From Saccharopolyspora soli (GTDB taxonomy: Bacteria; Actinomycetota; Actinomycetes; Mycobacteriales; Pseudonocardiaceae), in the NCBI RefSeq assembly GCF_022678645.1, contig NZ_JALBWV010000015.1, positions 89,891 to 153,890 on the forward strand: a DNA stretch of 64,000 nucleotides. The letters are read 5' to 3'. A program made the translations under genes and the position numbers. Position 1 is the stretch's first letter. Every line of letters begins with the position of its first letter. The notes under the pieces were generated by a model, which made no database searches, was not told where the DNA came from, and saw only the letters and a program-made list of their open reading frames with translations. This document shows positions 19,370 through 26,886 of the stretch, piece by piece.

Positions 19370-19873
19370 TTAACCGCGTTCGCCGATCAGCCGCTTGCGG
19401 GCGAGAAGCGCACCGCCGGTCGCCAGGGCAATGCCACCGGCAACGCCGATCGGCAACAGGACGCTGTCCTCAGCCGTACCGCCCATGCCGGTTTCGACGC
19501 CACCGCTGGGAGCCCCGCCGTTGTCGTCATCATCGTCGAACGCGGTGGCGCCCAAACCGGTCTCCACACCGCCGCGCGGCGCCGCACCACCGTCGTCATC
19601 ATCGTCGAACGTGGTAGCACCCATTCCCGTTTCGACGCCACCGCTGGGGGCCCCGCCGTTGTCGTCGTCGTCATCGAATGCGGTGGCGCCCAAACCGGTC
19701 TCCACACCGCCGCGCGGCGCCGCGCCGCCGTCGTCGTCATCGTCGTCGGCCAGTGCGATCGCGGCCGGGGCACCGGTCGAGGCGGGCGCGGCCATTGCCG
19801 GAGCGGCGGCTCCGAGCGCGACTCCGCTCGCGAGCAGGACGGCTGCGAGCAGCCGTGGGTTCAGGGTCGACAT
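19370..19873 (-). CDS. Repetitive Asp-rich surface protein, probable substrate of the adjacent sortase
   Basis: A 167-aa exported protein. Residues 1-29 form a signal peptide ending AMAA. Then come four units of about 23 residues, each with a run of five or six Asp (43-48, 67-71, 90-94, 113-117) followed by GGVETG (55-60, 78-83, 101-106, 124-129). After the last GGVETG come a hydrophobic helix (about 138-158) and a basic tail ARKRLIGERG, the architecture of a sortase-anchored protein. No canonical LPxTG is present, so GGVETG may be, or may mimic, the sorting motif. The gene is directly upstream of the sortase, with GGAAGG as ribosome binding site. The Asp clusters suggest cation binding or a charged spacer; function is not known. 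Confidence 0.8.
   Translation of the reverse strand: MSTLNPRLLAAVLLASGVALGAAAPAMAAPASTGAPAAIALADDDDDDGGAAPRGGVETGLGATAFDDDDDNGGAPSGGVETGMGATTFDDDDDGGAAPRGGVETGLGATAFDDDDDNGGAPSGGVETGMGGTAEDSVLLPIGVAGGIALATGGALLARKRLIGERG
19491..19750 (-). repeat. 138-bp tandem duplication inside the Asp-rich surface protein gene
   Basis: The unit beginning GTTTCGACGC at 19491 recurs at 19629, a period of 138 bp (46 codons). Each unit holds two 23-codon repeats, one with GGAPSGGVE and one with GGAAPRGGVE. Synonymous differences between copies show that the duplication is not brand new. Confidence 0.75.
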
Positions 19874-20216
19874 CTCCGAATTCCTTCCAGGTGGAGTTCC
19901 GTGGAACTGCGCCAGAATTCGCGGTGCGTCGGGTGGCACACCACGAGTCGAAATGCGTTTTTTAGTTGCTATGTCCGCTTTTTCGACCTGGCACAGCATC
20001 GCAGCCGCACGATGGGCAGCAGATGAAGCAAATGTGAGGGAACCTTCATCCGCGTTGATCCGAAATCACCACCGCCGAATTCGACGACGCCCCCTCGCAA
20101 CGGCTGATCCCGACCTAATCGAGTGACGCCGCCATTCCTCGCCATTCCAGCGCGCAGCCGGGCGTTGGTCGTACCCTGTGGCGCGCAGCGCAGATCAACG
20201 TCGAAGGCGAGCTGGG
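19874..20216. other. Divergent intergenic region between the sortase operon and the GH10-like gene
   Basis: No gene is evident in 343 bases. A perfect palindrome AGTTCC-GT-GGAACT (19895-19908) lies 22 nt upstream of the surface-protein start and could be an operator or a short hairpin in the leader. TACCCT (20172-20177) is a possible -10 for the GH10-like gene. The stretch 19960-20050 is comparatively A/T-rich and probably carries the surface-protein promoter. Confidence 0.45.
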
Positions 20217-21431
20217 ATGACCCGCATTCAAGGATTGCGTCTGATTCGGGCCGACGTGCTGGGATTGGCACTGGCGTCGGTGGCCATCCTGCTCGGGGTC
20301 TTCGGGACCACCGGCGCTGCCGCGAAGGAATCGAGCACCGCGATGCGCGGGGTGTGGATCGCGAGCGTGGACAACACCGACTGGCCGAGCGAGCCGGGGC
20401 TTTCCGCCGCGCAGCAACAGGACGAGTACCGCAGGCTGCTCGACCAGGCCGTCGCGAACAAGCTCAACGCCGTGTTCGTCCAGGTGCGACCGACCGCTGA
20501 CGCGTTCTGGCCGTCGCCGTACGAACCGTGGTCGCACTGGTTGACCGGGCAGCAGGGCCGCGATCCCGGCTACGACCCGCTGCGGTTCCTGGTCGACGAG
20601 GCGCACAAGCGCGGCCTGCAGTTCCACGCCTGGTTCAACCCGTACCGGATCAGCATGCACGACGATCCGCAGGCGCTCGTGCCGGAGCACCCCGCGCGGC
20701 AGCATCCGGAGTGGACTTTCTCCTACGGCGGCAAGCTGTACTACAACCCAGGCGTGCCGCAGGCTCGCGAGTTCGTTGTCAAAGCGATCATGCACGCGGT
20801 CGAGAACTACCCCGTCGACGGTGTGCACCTGGACGACTACTTCTACCCGTATCCGGTCGAGGGCCAGCAGATCCCGGACCAGCGGACCTTCGCCGAGCAC
20901 GGCAAGGAGTTCAGCAACATCGACGACTGGCGACGGGACAACGTGAACCGACTGGTGTCCGAACTGGACACCCGCGTGCACCAGGCGAGGCCGGGCGCGC
21001 AGTTCGGCGTCAGTCCGTTCGGCATCTGGCGCAACGCCGCCAGCGACCCGGCGGGCTCGGACACCAGTGGACTGGAGTCGTACTCGGCGATCTACGCCGA
21101 CACCCGCAAGTGGGTGCGCCAGGGCTGGGTCGACTACATCGCCCCGCAGGTCTACTGGCAGCTCGGCCACCCGGCCGCCGACTACGCGGCGCTGGTCCCG
21201 TGGTGGTCCGAGACGGTGGCTGGCACCGGCGTGGACCTCTACATCGGCCAGGGCGCCTACCGGGTCGGCGGCGAGGGCTGGACGGACCCCGGCGAACTCT
21301 CCGCGCACCTGACCTTCAACGGCAAGCACCGCGGCGTCAAGGGCGACATCTACTTCAGCGCCAAGTCCCTGACCACGAACGCAGCGGAAGCCATGACCCG
21401 CGTGGTCCAGGAGCACTACGCGGACTACTGA
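20217..21431 (+). CDS. Secreted glycosyl-hydrolase-like protein, GHL10 (DUF187/YngK) family
   Basis: A 404-aa exported protein. Residues 1-37 are a signal peptide with a hydrophobic core (LGLALASVAILLGVFGTTGA). The mature part is a GH10-like TIM barrel of the PF02638 type: RGVWIASVDNTDWPS (about 44-58), NKLNAVFVQVRPTADAFWPS (about 82-101), FHAWFNPYRIS, DGVHLDDYFYPYP (about 203-215, with the acidic pair at the barrel end) and FGVSPFGIWRN. Such proteins are thought to act on cell-wall or polysaccharide glycans; no substrate is proven for this one. ATG 20217 is preferred over an upstream GTG (20178), which abuts the -10. It ends 42 nt before palindrome copy D. Confidence 0.85.
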   Translation: MTRIQGLRLIRADVLGLALASVAILLGVFGTTGAAAKESSTAMRGVWIASVDNTDWPSEPGLSAAQQQDEYRRLLDQAVANKLNAVFVQVRPTADAFWPSPYEPWSHWLTGQQGRDPGYDPLRFLVDEAHKRGLQFHAWFNPYRISMHDDPQALVPEHPARQHPEWTFSYGGKLYYNPGVPQAREFVVKAIMHAVENYPVDGVHLDDYFYPYPVEGQQIPDQRTFAEHGKEFSNIDDWRRDNVNRLVSELDTRVHQARPGAQFGVSPFGIWRNAASDPAGSDTSGLESYSAIYADTRKWVRQGWVDYIAPQVYWQLGHPAADYAALVPWWSETVAGTGVDLYIGQGAYRVGGEGWTDPGELSAHLTFNGKHRGVKGDIYFSAKSLTTNAAEAMTRVVQEHYADY

Positions 21432-21472
21432 CCCAGCACCGATGCGCCCGACGGGCTCCGTTCGGGTGAAGC

Positions 21473-21519
21473 GTGAGGGGCACCCTTCACCAAGTAACTT
21501 GGTGAAGGGTGCCCCTCAC
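21473..21519. repeat. 47-bp dispersed palindrome, copy D (perfect)
   Basis: The only fully symmetric copy: 23-nt arms beginning GTGAGGGGCACCCTTCACC and meeting at a single A (21496) within AAGTAACTT. It lies between the converging GH10-like and GntR genes, 42 nt and 8 nt from their ends, and can serve as terminator for both strands. Confidence 0.88.
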
Positions 21520-21526
21520 CTCGGTC

Positions 21527-22162
21527 TCAGCTCGTGGGGGCGTCGCGGTAGATCTGGAGGCGCAGTTCTCGGGCCTTGGTCATGTGGTCGCGGGCTAGGT
21601 CTTGGGCGCGGTCCACGTCGCGTTGTTCGATCGCGTCGATGAGGGCGTGGTGTTCGCCAAGGGCTTCTGACCAGCGGCCGGGGATCTTCAGGGTGGTGGC
21701 CGGGTAGCGGGTCAGGTGGTTGTTCAGGCGGGTCAGCAGGTCGACGATGGTGCCGTTGTGGCTGGCCAGCCAGATCGCCTCGTGCACCGCTCGGTTGGCC
21801 GCCGCCATCGCTGGCGGGTCATCGGTGGGGGTGGCGTCCATGGCCGCCTGCGCGCGGCGGATGCGGATCAGGTCGAAGTCGGTGTACCGCTGGGCAGCGG
21901 CGGCCGCCGCGGTGGCTTCCAGGGAGATCCGGACCTCGTAGATCTCCAGGATCTCCTCCGGGCTGCGGGTGCGGACGCGCATGCCCCGGTCGCCGCGCTC
22001 CACCAGCCCGTCCTGCTCCAGGCGGCGCAGCGCCTCGCGCACCGGCGTGCGGCTGGTGCCGTACCTGTCGGCCAGGACCAGCTCCACCAGTTGCGCCCCG
22101 GTCTCGAACGTTCCGTCGACGATCTCACCGCGCAGCCGTTCGTACACTTCGGACAGCGCCAC
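21527..22162 (-). CDS. GntR-family regulator, FadR/FCD subfamily
   Basis: A 211-aa repressor-type protein. The N-terminal winged helix-turn-helix includes LSEVYERLRGEIVDG and RYGTSRTPVREALRRLEQDG (about 33-52), the recognition region. The C-terminal FCD domain is helical, with EVRISLEATAAAAAA, the His in AVHEAIWLASHNG and EHHALIDAI; FCD domains bind carboxylic acids or their metal complexes. Starts at 22201 or TTG 22186 are also in frame, but 22201 lies inside the operator and upstream of the probable transcription start, so GTG 22162 is used. It is the last gene of a catabolic operon and also has its own operator-bearing promoter. Confidence 0.85.
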   Translation of the reverse strand: MALSEVYERLRGEIVDGTFETGAQLVELVLADRYGTSRTPVREALRRLEQDGLVERGDRGMRVRTRSPEEILEIYEVRISLEATAAAAAAQRYTDFDLIRIRRAQAAMDATPTDDPPAMAAANRAVHEAIWLASHNGTIVDLLTRLNNHLTRYPATTLKIPGRWSEALGEHHALIDAIEQRDVDRAQDLARDHMTKARELRLQIYRDAPTS

Positions 22163-22197
22163 TCTCCCCCAATCCGGACTAACCAACGCCCGGCCAA

Positions 22198-22213
22198 GCA
22201 TACCTCGGTATGC
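22198..22213. promoter_or_regulatory. GntR operator O1, GCATAC-N4-GTATGC
   Basis: The perfect palindrome GCATAC-CTCG-GTATGC overlaps a minus-strand -10 (TATGCT) about 35 nt ahead of gntR. The same 6+4+6 palindrome occurs at 26133-26148 before the first gene of the operon. Two identical half-site pairs at the two promoters of one cluster strongly suggest that this is the binding site of the encoded GntR protein. Confidence 0.72.
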
Positions 22214-22257
22214 ACTGCGCCCGGCTCGCTGGAAACCGTTGCGGTACCTGGAATTCC

Positions 22258-23730
22258 TCAGCTGCCGCGGACCGGCGCGCCCGCACTCGCACCGGCCAAC
22301 CGGCCGAACACGGCACCCGAGGTCAACCCGCTGCCACCGGGGTAGTTCCCGGAGAACAGCCCGCCGACCAGCTCACCTGCGGCGTACAGCCCGTCGATCG
22401 GCTTGCCGTCGGTGTCCAGGACCTGGGCGGATTCGTCCACCCGCAGGCCGCCGAAGGTGAACGTGATCCCGCAGCCCACCGCGTATCCGTAGTACGGCGC
22501 GGTGTCCAACGCCTGCGCCCAGTTCGACTTCGGCGGGCTGACCCGAGCAGCGCGGCCGTCCTTGACCGCCGGGTCGAACGGATTGTCCACAATAGACTCG
22601 TTGAACTCGGACACGGTGCGCCGCAGACCCTCGACGTCGATGCCGAGCCGCTCGGCGAGCTCGGGCAGCGAATCGGCCCGCGCACCGGCGATCGGCCGCG
22701 AGTCGTACTCCTCCTTGCGCAGCAGCGGGCGGGTCTTGGCGTCGAACAGCTGGAACGCACGTCCGCCCGGCTGGCGCAGGATGTCCTGCCCGTACTTGGC
22801 GTAGGTGTAGTTGCGGAAGTCCGCGCCCTCGTCGACGAATCGCTCGCCGTCCGCGTTGACCACGATGCCGATCGGGTAGCTCTGCCGGGTCAGCTGGTTG
22901 GTCAGCTCCCGGTTGCCGCCGGTCGGGCTCGCCTCGGCATCCCAGGCCACGCTGTGGCAGGAACCCCAGTCGCCGTGCGGGGCGGCACCAGCGGCCAGCG
23001 CCAGGTCGAGCACGTCTCCGGTGTTGGTGGGCGTGCCGCGGACCAGCGCCCGGTCCCAGCCCTCGCCGAGGTGCTTCGCGCGGCGCTTCGGATCGGCCTC
23101 GAAACCACCGGCCGAAAGCACCACCGCACCAGCCTGGATCCGATGCTCAGCACCCGCAGCGTCGCGGTAGGTGACGCCGCGATCGGAAAGGTGCAGCTCG
23201 GTGACCTCCGCGCCGTAGCGGATCTCCACTCCTTCGCGCAGCGCGGCCTCGGTGTGCCGGGCGATGAGGCCCTTGCCTCCGTCGACGGTGCCGACGAACA
23301 AGCCGCCGGAGAACACCCACTTGCCGCCCGAGAGGTACGCCTGGCGCTCGTACAGCAGCCGCCACCTGATGCCCTTGCCCGCCAGCCACCGGACGGTGTC
23401 GGTGGACCGGGAGACCAGCACCTTGGTCAGCGCCGGGTCGCACCTGCCGCCGGTGATCCGCCGCATGTCGTCCTCGAAGGCGCTCTCCGGGTACGCGGGC
23501 ACCACGGAGTCCGCGTAGCGCTCATCGGGTTCGAGCAGATCGGCGACGTCGTCGATGCTGTCGAAGGCGAACCGGAACGCTCCTGCGGTGTAGAACGAGT
23601 TGCCACCGGCGGCCTCGGCAGACGCCTTCTCCAGCAGCAGCACCCTCGCGCCCTGCTCGACGGCCGAGTGCGCGGCGGAGAACCCGGCGTTGCCGCCACC
23701 GACCACCACCACGTCGAACTGCTCGGTCAT
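22258..23730 (-). CDS. FAD-dependent dehydrogenase, TcuA/fumarate reductase-like
   Basis: A 490-aa cytosolic flavoprotein of the fumarate reductase/succinate dehydrogenase superfamily. The N-terminal dinucleotide fold reads VVVGGGNAGFSAA (about 8-20); LLLEKASAEAAGGNS continues the FAD site. The C-terminal GLYAAGELVGGLFSGNYPGGSGL closes it. It is closest in layout to TcuA, which oxidises tricarballylate to cis-aconitate, but no TcuB electron-transfer partner is present. The true substrate is probably some carboxylic acid of this operon. The start (ATG 23730) overlaps the upstream dehydrogenase gene by four bases. Alternatives are KstD-like or other 2-enoate reductases. Confidence 0.85.
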   Translation of the reverse strand: MTEQFDVVVVGGGNAGFSAAHSAVEQGARVLLLEKASAEAAGGNSFYTAGAFRFAFDSIDDVADLLEPDERYADSVVPAYPESAFEDDMRRITGGRCDPALTKVLVSRSTDTVRWLAGKGIRWRLLYERQAYLSGGKWVFSGGLFVGTVDGGKGLIARHTEAALREGVEIRYGAEVTELHLSDRGVTYRDAAGAEHRIQAGAVVLSAGGFEADPKRRAKHLGEGWDRALVRGTPTNTGDVLDLALAAGAAPHGDWGSCHSVAWDAEASPTGGNRELTNQLTRQSYPIGIVVNADGERFVDEGADFRNYTYAKYGQDILRQPGGRAFQLFDAKTRPLLRKEEYDSRPIAGARADSLPELAERLGIDVEGLRRTVSEFNESIVDNPFDPAVKDGRAARVSPPKSNWAQALDTAPYYGYAVGCGITFTFGGLRVDESAQVLDTDGKPIDGLYAAGELVGGLFSGNYPGGSGLTSGAVFGRLAGASAGAPVRGS

Positions 23731-24629
23731 CCTGTTCCTCCCTGGGGTTCTGCCATCGGTCGACCGGTCCAGCGCTCCCAGAGCGTGGCGATCGAGGCGT
23801 AGTCGAGTCGGCCGAGGCCTTCGGCGACGCCGATTTCGTAGACGGTGTGCGCGCCCTGGGTCGCGAACAGCGGCACGCCGGTTTCCTGGGCCAAGGCCAG
23901 CGCCAGGGTGGAGTCCTTGCGGGCGGCCTCGGTGGGCATGCCACCGTCGTACTCGCCGCGCAGGATCCGCTCCGCGAAGCGGTGCGTCAGCGGGCGGGTC
24001 AGCCCGGCCTCCGGGCCGGACAGCAGCGCCGCCAGCGCGGAACCGGAGACCGCGGAGGCCGCGGCGAGCGCCCCGGCCTCGGCGAGCACCACCATCACCG
24101 CGTGCGCCACCGCGTTGTTGATCACCTTGGCCGCCATGCCGCTACCGACCGGACCGAAGCGCGTGGTGGTGGCGCTGATCGCCGTGAGCACCGTGGACAC
24201 CTTGTCCACATCGGACTCCGCGCCGCCGACCAGCAACGTCGCCGTACCACCGGCCATCCGCGCGACACCGGAGAGGATCGCGGCGTCCACCACGCCGACG
24301 CCGTGCGCCGCGCAGATCTGCTGCTCCTCGGCCATGTCGGACGGGTTGACGGTGCTGGTCTCCACGATCACGCTGCCCGCCCGCAGTCGGGGCGCGAGCT
24401 CGCCGATCACCTGCCGCGAAATCTTCGGAGCGGGCAGCGAAAGCACCACGATCTCGGATTCCGCCAGCTCGCCCACTTCCCCGGCGGCGGTGACCTGCGC
24501 AGTCCTGGTAGCTCGCGCGACCCGTTCAGGATCGACGTCGAAGACGCGCAGCGGGCCGCGCGCGGCGAGGCGGTCGGCTATCGCGCCACCCATGTTCCCC
24601 AGGCCGCACAGCGAAACAGTGCCGCTCAC
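23727..24629 (-). CDS. NAD(P)-dependent beta-hydroxyacid dehydrogenase (HIBADH family)
   Basis: A 300-aa oxidoreductase of the 3-hydroxyisobutyrate/tartronate-semialdehyde reductase family, which interconverts a beta-hydroxyacid and its semialdehyde. The N-terminal Rossmann motif is LCGLGNMGGAIADRLA (about 7-22), in which GxGxxG is intact. VIVETSTVNPSDM (about 88-99) is the substrate-binding loop and Lys168 in GSGMAAKVINNAV is the catalytic lysine. It sits between the aldehyde dehydrogenase (19 nt away) and the flavoprotein (four-base overlap). Together with the aldehyde dehydrogenase it suggests a two-step oxidation through a semialdehyde. Confidence 0.88.
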   Translation of the reverse strand: MSGTVSLCGLGNMGGAIADRLAARGPLRVFDVDPERVARATRTAQVTAAGEVGELAESEIVVLSLPAPKISRQVIGELAPRLRAGSVIVETSTVNPSDMAEEQQICAAHGVGVVDAAILSGVARMAGGTATLLVGGAESDVDKVSTVLTAISATTTRFGPVGSGMAAKVINNAVAHAVMVVLAEAGALAAASAVSGSALAALLSGPEAGLTRPLTHRFAERILRGEYDGGMPTEAARKDSTLALALAQETGVPLFATQGAHTVYEIGVAEGLGRLDYASIATLWERWTGRPMAEPQGGTG

Positions 24630-24648
24630 CGGCGTTCTCCTTTCCGGT

Positions 24649-26106
24649 TCAGAGGCGGATCGAGAAGGGGTCAGGGGTCTGTCCGGTCAGGTCGACCATC
24701 ACGTTCTTGGTGTTCAGGTACTCGTGCAGCGCTTCTTCGCCGCGCTCGCGGCCGTACCCGGATTTGCGGGTGCCGCCGAAGGGTGCCTGCGCGGCACTGG
24801 CCCGGTAGGTGTTCACCCAGACCGTGCCCGCGACCAGGCACTTGGCGACGCGGTGCGCGCGGGTGAGGTCGTTGGTCCAGATCCCAGAAGCCAGGCCGAA
24901 GTCGCTGTCGTTGGCGATCTGGACTGCTTCGTCGTCGGTGGCGAACGGGATCGCGCTGAGCACCGGGCCGAAGATCTCTTCGCGGGCCAGCGTCGAGGTG
25001 TTGGCGACATCGGCGAACACGGTGGGTCGCACGAAAAGGCCCTCGCCCAGCGCCGGATCGACCGGTTCGGCGCCGACCACGGCGCGCGCGCCGGACTCGA
25101 TTCCCGCGTCGATGGCGCGCTGGATGCGGTCGCGCTGCGGCTGGTTGGCGACCGGGCCCAGCTGGGTCTGCGGCTGCATCGGGTCGCCGAGGCGGATCTC
25201 CGCGGCCCGTGCCGCCACTGCCTGGACCACCTGCTCGTACACCGATTCCTGCACCAGCAGCCGACTACCGGCGATGCAGGTCTGGCCTCCTGCGGCGAAG
25301 ATCCCGGCGACAGCGCCGGTGACCGCTCGGTCCAGGTCGGCGTCGGCGAAGACGATGTTCGGCGACTTGCCACCGAGCTCCAGCGTGACCGGCACCAGGT
25401 TCTGCGCGGCGGAGGTGGCGATCGCCTTGCCGGTCGGCACGCTGCCGGTGAAGCTGATCCGGTCCAGGCCGGGGTGCTCGGACAACGCGATGCCGGTTCG
25501 CGGGCCACCGGTCACGATGTTGATCACGCCGGGCGGGAAACCCGCCTCCTCGACCAGATCGGCCATCCGCAGCGTGGTCGCCGAGGCGTGCTCGGAGGGC
25601 TTGATGACCACGCAGCACCCGGCGGCCAGCGCGGGGGCGAGCTTGTTCGCGAGCAGTTGCATCGGGGAGTTCCACGCGGTGATCAGCGCCGCGACGCCGA
25701 CCGGTTCGGCCACCGTGTAGTCCAGCGTGTCCGGGTTGTCCAGCGGAATGGTGCGCCCGTAGAGCTTGTCGGCGTAGCCAGCGAAGAACCGGTAGTTGCG
25801 GGCGGCGAAGTGCGCCTGACTGGTGGTTTCGCGCAGCAGCTTGCCGTTGTCGGTGGATTCCAGCCGCCCGAGTTCGTCGGCGTGCTCCGCCACGAGCCCG
25901 GCCAGCCGGTTCATCAGCTCGGCGCGGCGAACTCCGGGAGTGGTCGACCAGCCGCCTTCGAAGGCGGCACGCGCTGCTGCGACCGCGGTGTCGACGTCCT
26001 CCGGCCCGGCGTCCGGGATGGTGGCGAACTCGGTCGCCGTGTAGGGGTTGATCGCGGCCAGCTCGTGCCCGGTGGACGCCTTCACCCGCTGCCCGCCGAT
26101 GAGCAT
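24649..26106 (-). CDS. Aldehyde dehydrogenase (NAD(P)+)
   Basis: First gene of the GntR-controlled operon; oxidises an aldehyde to the acid. About 485 aa, normal ALDH length. Asn146 (AWNSPM), Lys169, Glu243 (LELGGKSPN) and the catalytic Cys277 (GGQTCIAG) are all present, as is the C-terminal APFGGTRKSGYGRE region. ATG 26106 begins MLIGGQRV, the usual beginning of the family; upstream in-frame starts fall in the operator. GGAG lies about ten bases before it. Substrate unknown; the neighbours point to a semialdehyde of an organic acid. Confidence 0.9.
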   Translation of the reverse strand: MLIGGQRVKASTGHELAAINPYTATEFATIPDAGPEDVDTAVAAARAAFEGGWSTTPGVRRAELMNRLAGLVAEHADELGRLESTDNGKLLRETTSQAHFAARNYRFFAGYADKLYGRTIPLDNPDTLDYTVAEPVGVAALITAWNSPMQLLANKLAPALAAGCCVVIKPSEHASATTLRMADLVEEAGFPPGVINIVTGGPRTGIALSEHPGLDRISFTGSVPTGKAIATSAAQNLVPVTLELGGKSPNIVFADADLDRAVTGAVAGIFAAGGQTCIAGSRLLVQESVYEQVVQAVAARAAEIRLGDPMQPQTQLGPVANQPQRDRIQRAIDAGIESGARAVVGAEPVDPALGEGLFVRPTVFADVANTSTLAREEIFGPVLSAIPFATDDEAVQIANDSDFGLASGIWTNDLTRAHRVAKCLVAGTVWVNTYRASAAQAPFGGTRKSGYGRERGEEALHEYLNTKNVMVDLTGQTPDPFSIRL

Positions 26107-26132
26107 CCGGTAGCCCACTCCGGTACACCACT

Positions 26133-26148
26133 GCATACACAAGTATGC
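26133..26148. promoter_or_regulatory. GntR operator O2, GCATAC-N4-GTATGC
   Basis: Perfect palindrome GCATAC-ACAA-GTATGC, 27 nt upstream of the aldehyde dehydrogenase start and overlapping a minus-strand -10 (TATGCA). It matches O1 in all twelve arm bases and in its position relative to the -10, so the same repressor should control both promoters. Confidence 0.72.
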
Positions 26149-26223
26149 GCACGGCGTCACGCGGCGCGTCAAGGCCGGGCTGCCCGGTGGACCCGGTCGG
26201 ATCAGTGCGCTGGAGACCGGTGC

Positions 26224-26886
26224 TCAGGTGAGTTCGGCGAAGTACTGGACCTGGTCGGTACTGCCCGCGACGATCAGGATGTCGCCCTGGCGGACCACCG
26301 TTTCCGCTGTCGCGTAGGTGAAATCCTGGCCGGGCCGCTTGATGCCGACGACCGTGACGCCGTACTTCGAGCGCAGTTTCGTCTCGCCGAGCGTGCGGTC
26401 CACCGCCTCGGCGGGCGCATGGGTCTTGGCCAGCGCGTAGTGCGCTTCCAGCTCGATGTAGTCGAGCATCCGGCCGATGACCAGGTGCGCCACCCGCTCC
26501 CCCATCTCGTGCTCGGGCAGCACGACGTGGCGCGCGCCGACGCGCTCCAGGATGCGGCCGTGCTGGCGGCTGGTCGCCTTGGCCCAGATGTCCGGGACGC
26601 CGAAGTCCACCAGCAGCGAGGTGGTCAGGATGCTGGCCTCCAAGTCGTCGCCGATGGCCACCACGGCGACTCGGAACTGGTCCACGCCGAGTTGCCGCAA
26701 CGTCTCCGGGTCCGTGGTGTCGGCGACCGCGGTGTGCGTGAGTTCGTCCGCATGGCGTTGCACCACAACGGGATCCGAGTCGATGCCGAGCACTTCGCAA
26801 CCGTCGCGGATCAACTCACCGGCCAACGAGCTGCCGAACCGGCCAAGCCCGATGACCACGATCTGGTTCTCGCGCTTCCTAGCCAA
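26224..26886 (-). CDS. K+ uptake regulatory subunit, TrkA/KtrA family (RCK protein)
   Basis: Cytoplasmic gating ring of a Ktr/Trk potassium transporter, 220 aa. The RCK-N domain starts with IVVIGLGRFGSSLAGELI (about 10-27), a GxGxxG nucleotide-binding loop, ending in an acidic residue (GIDSD) that contacts the ribose. The RCK-C (TrkA-C) domain covers the last 80 residues (GVTVVGIKRPGQDF, GDILIVAGSTDQVQ). A single RCK pair makes it KtrA-like rather than the duplicated E. coli TrkA. Its start overlaps the end of the membrane subunit gene by eight bases. Confidence 0.93.
   Translation of the reverse strand: MARKRENQIVVIGLGRFGSSLAGELIRDGCEVLGIDSDPVVVQRHADELTHTAVADTTDPETLRQLGVDQFRVAVVAIGDDLEASILTTSLLVDFGVPDIWAKATSRQHGRILERVGARHVVLPEHEMGERVAHLVIGRMLDYIELEAHYALAKTHAPAEAVDRTLGETKLRSKYGVTVVGIKRPGQDFTYATAETVVRQGDILIVAGSTDQVQYFAELT

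Noticed and set aside
19491..19750. Regularly spaced repeats that could be mistaken for a CRISPR array
   Set aside because: The repeats are in frame within an exported protein and the intervening parts are also repeats, not unique spacers.
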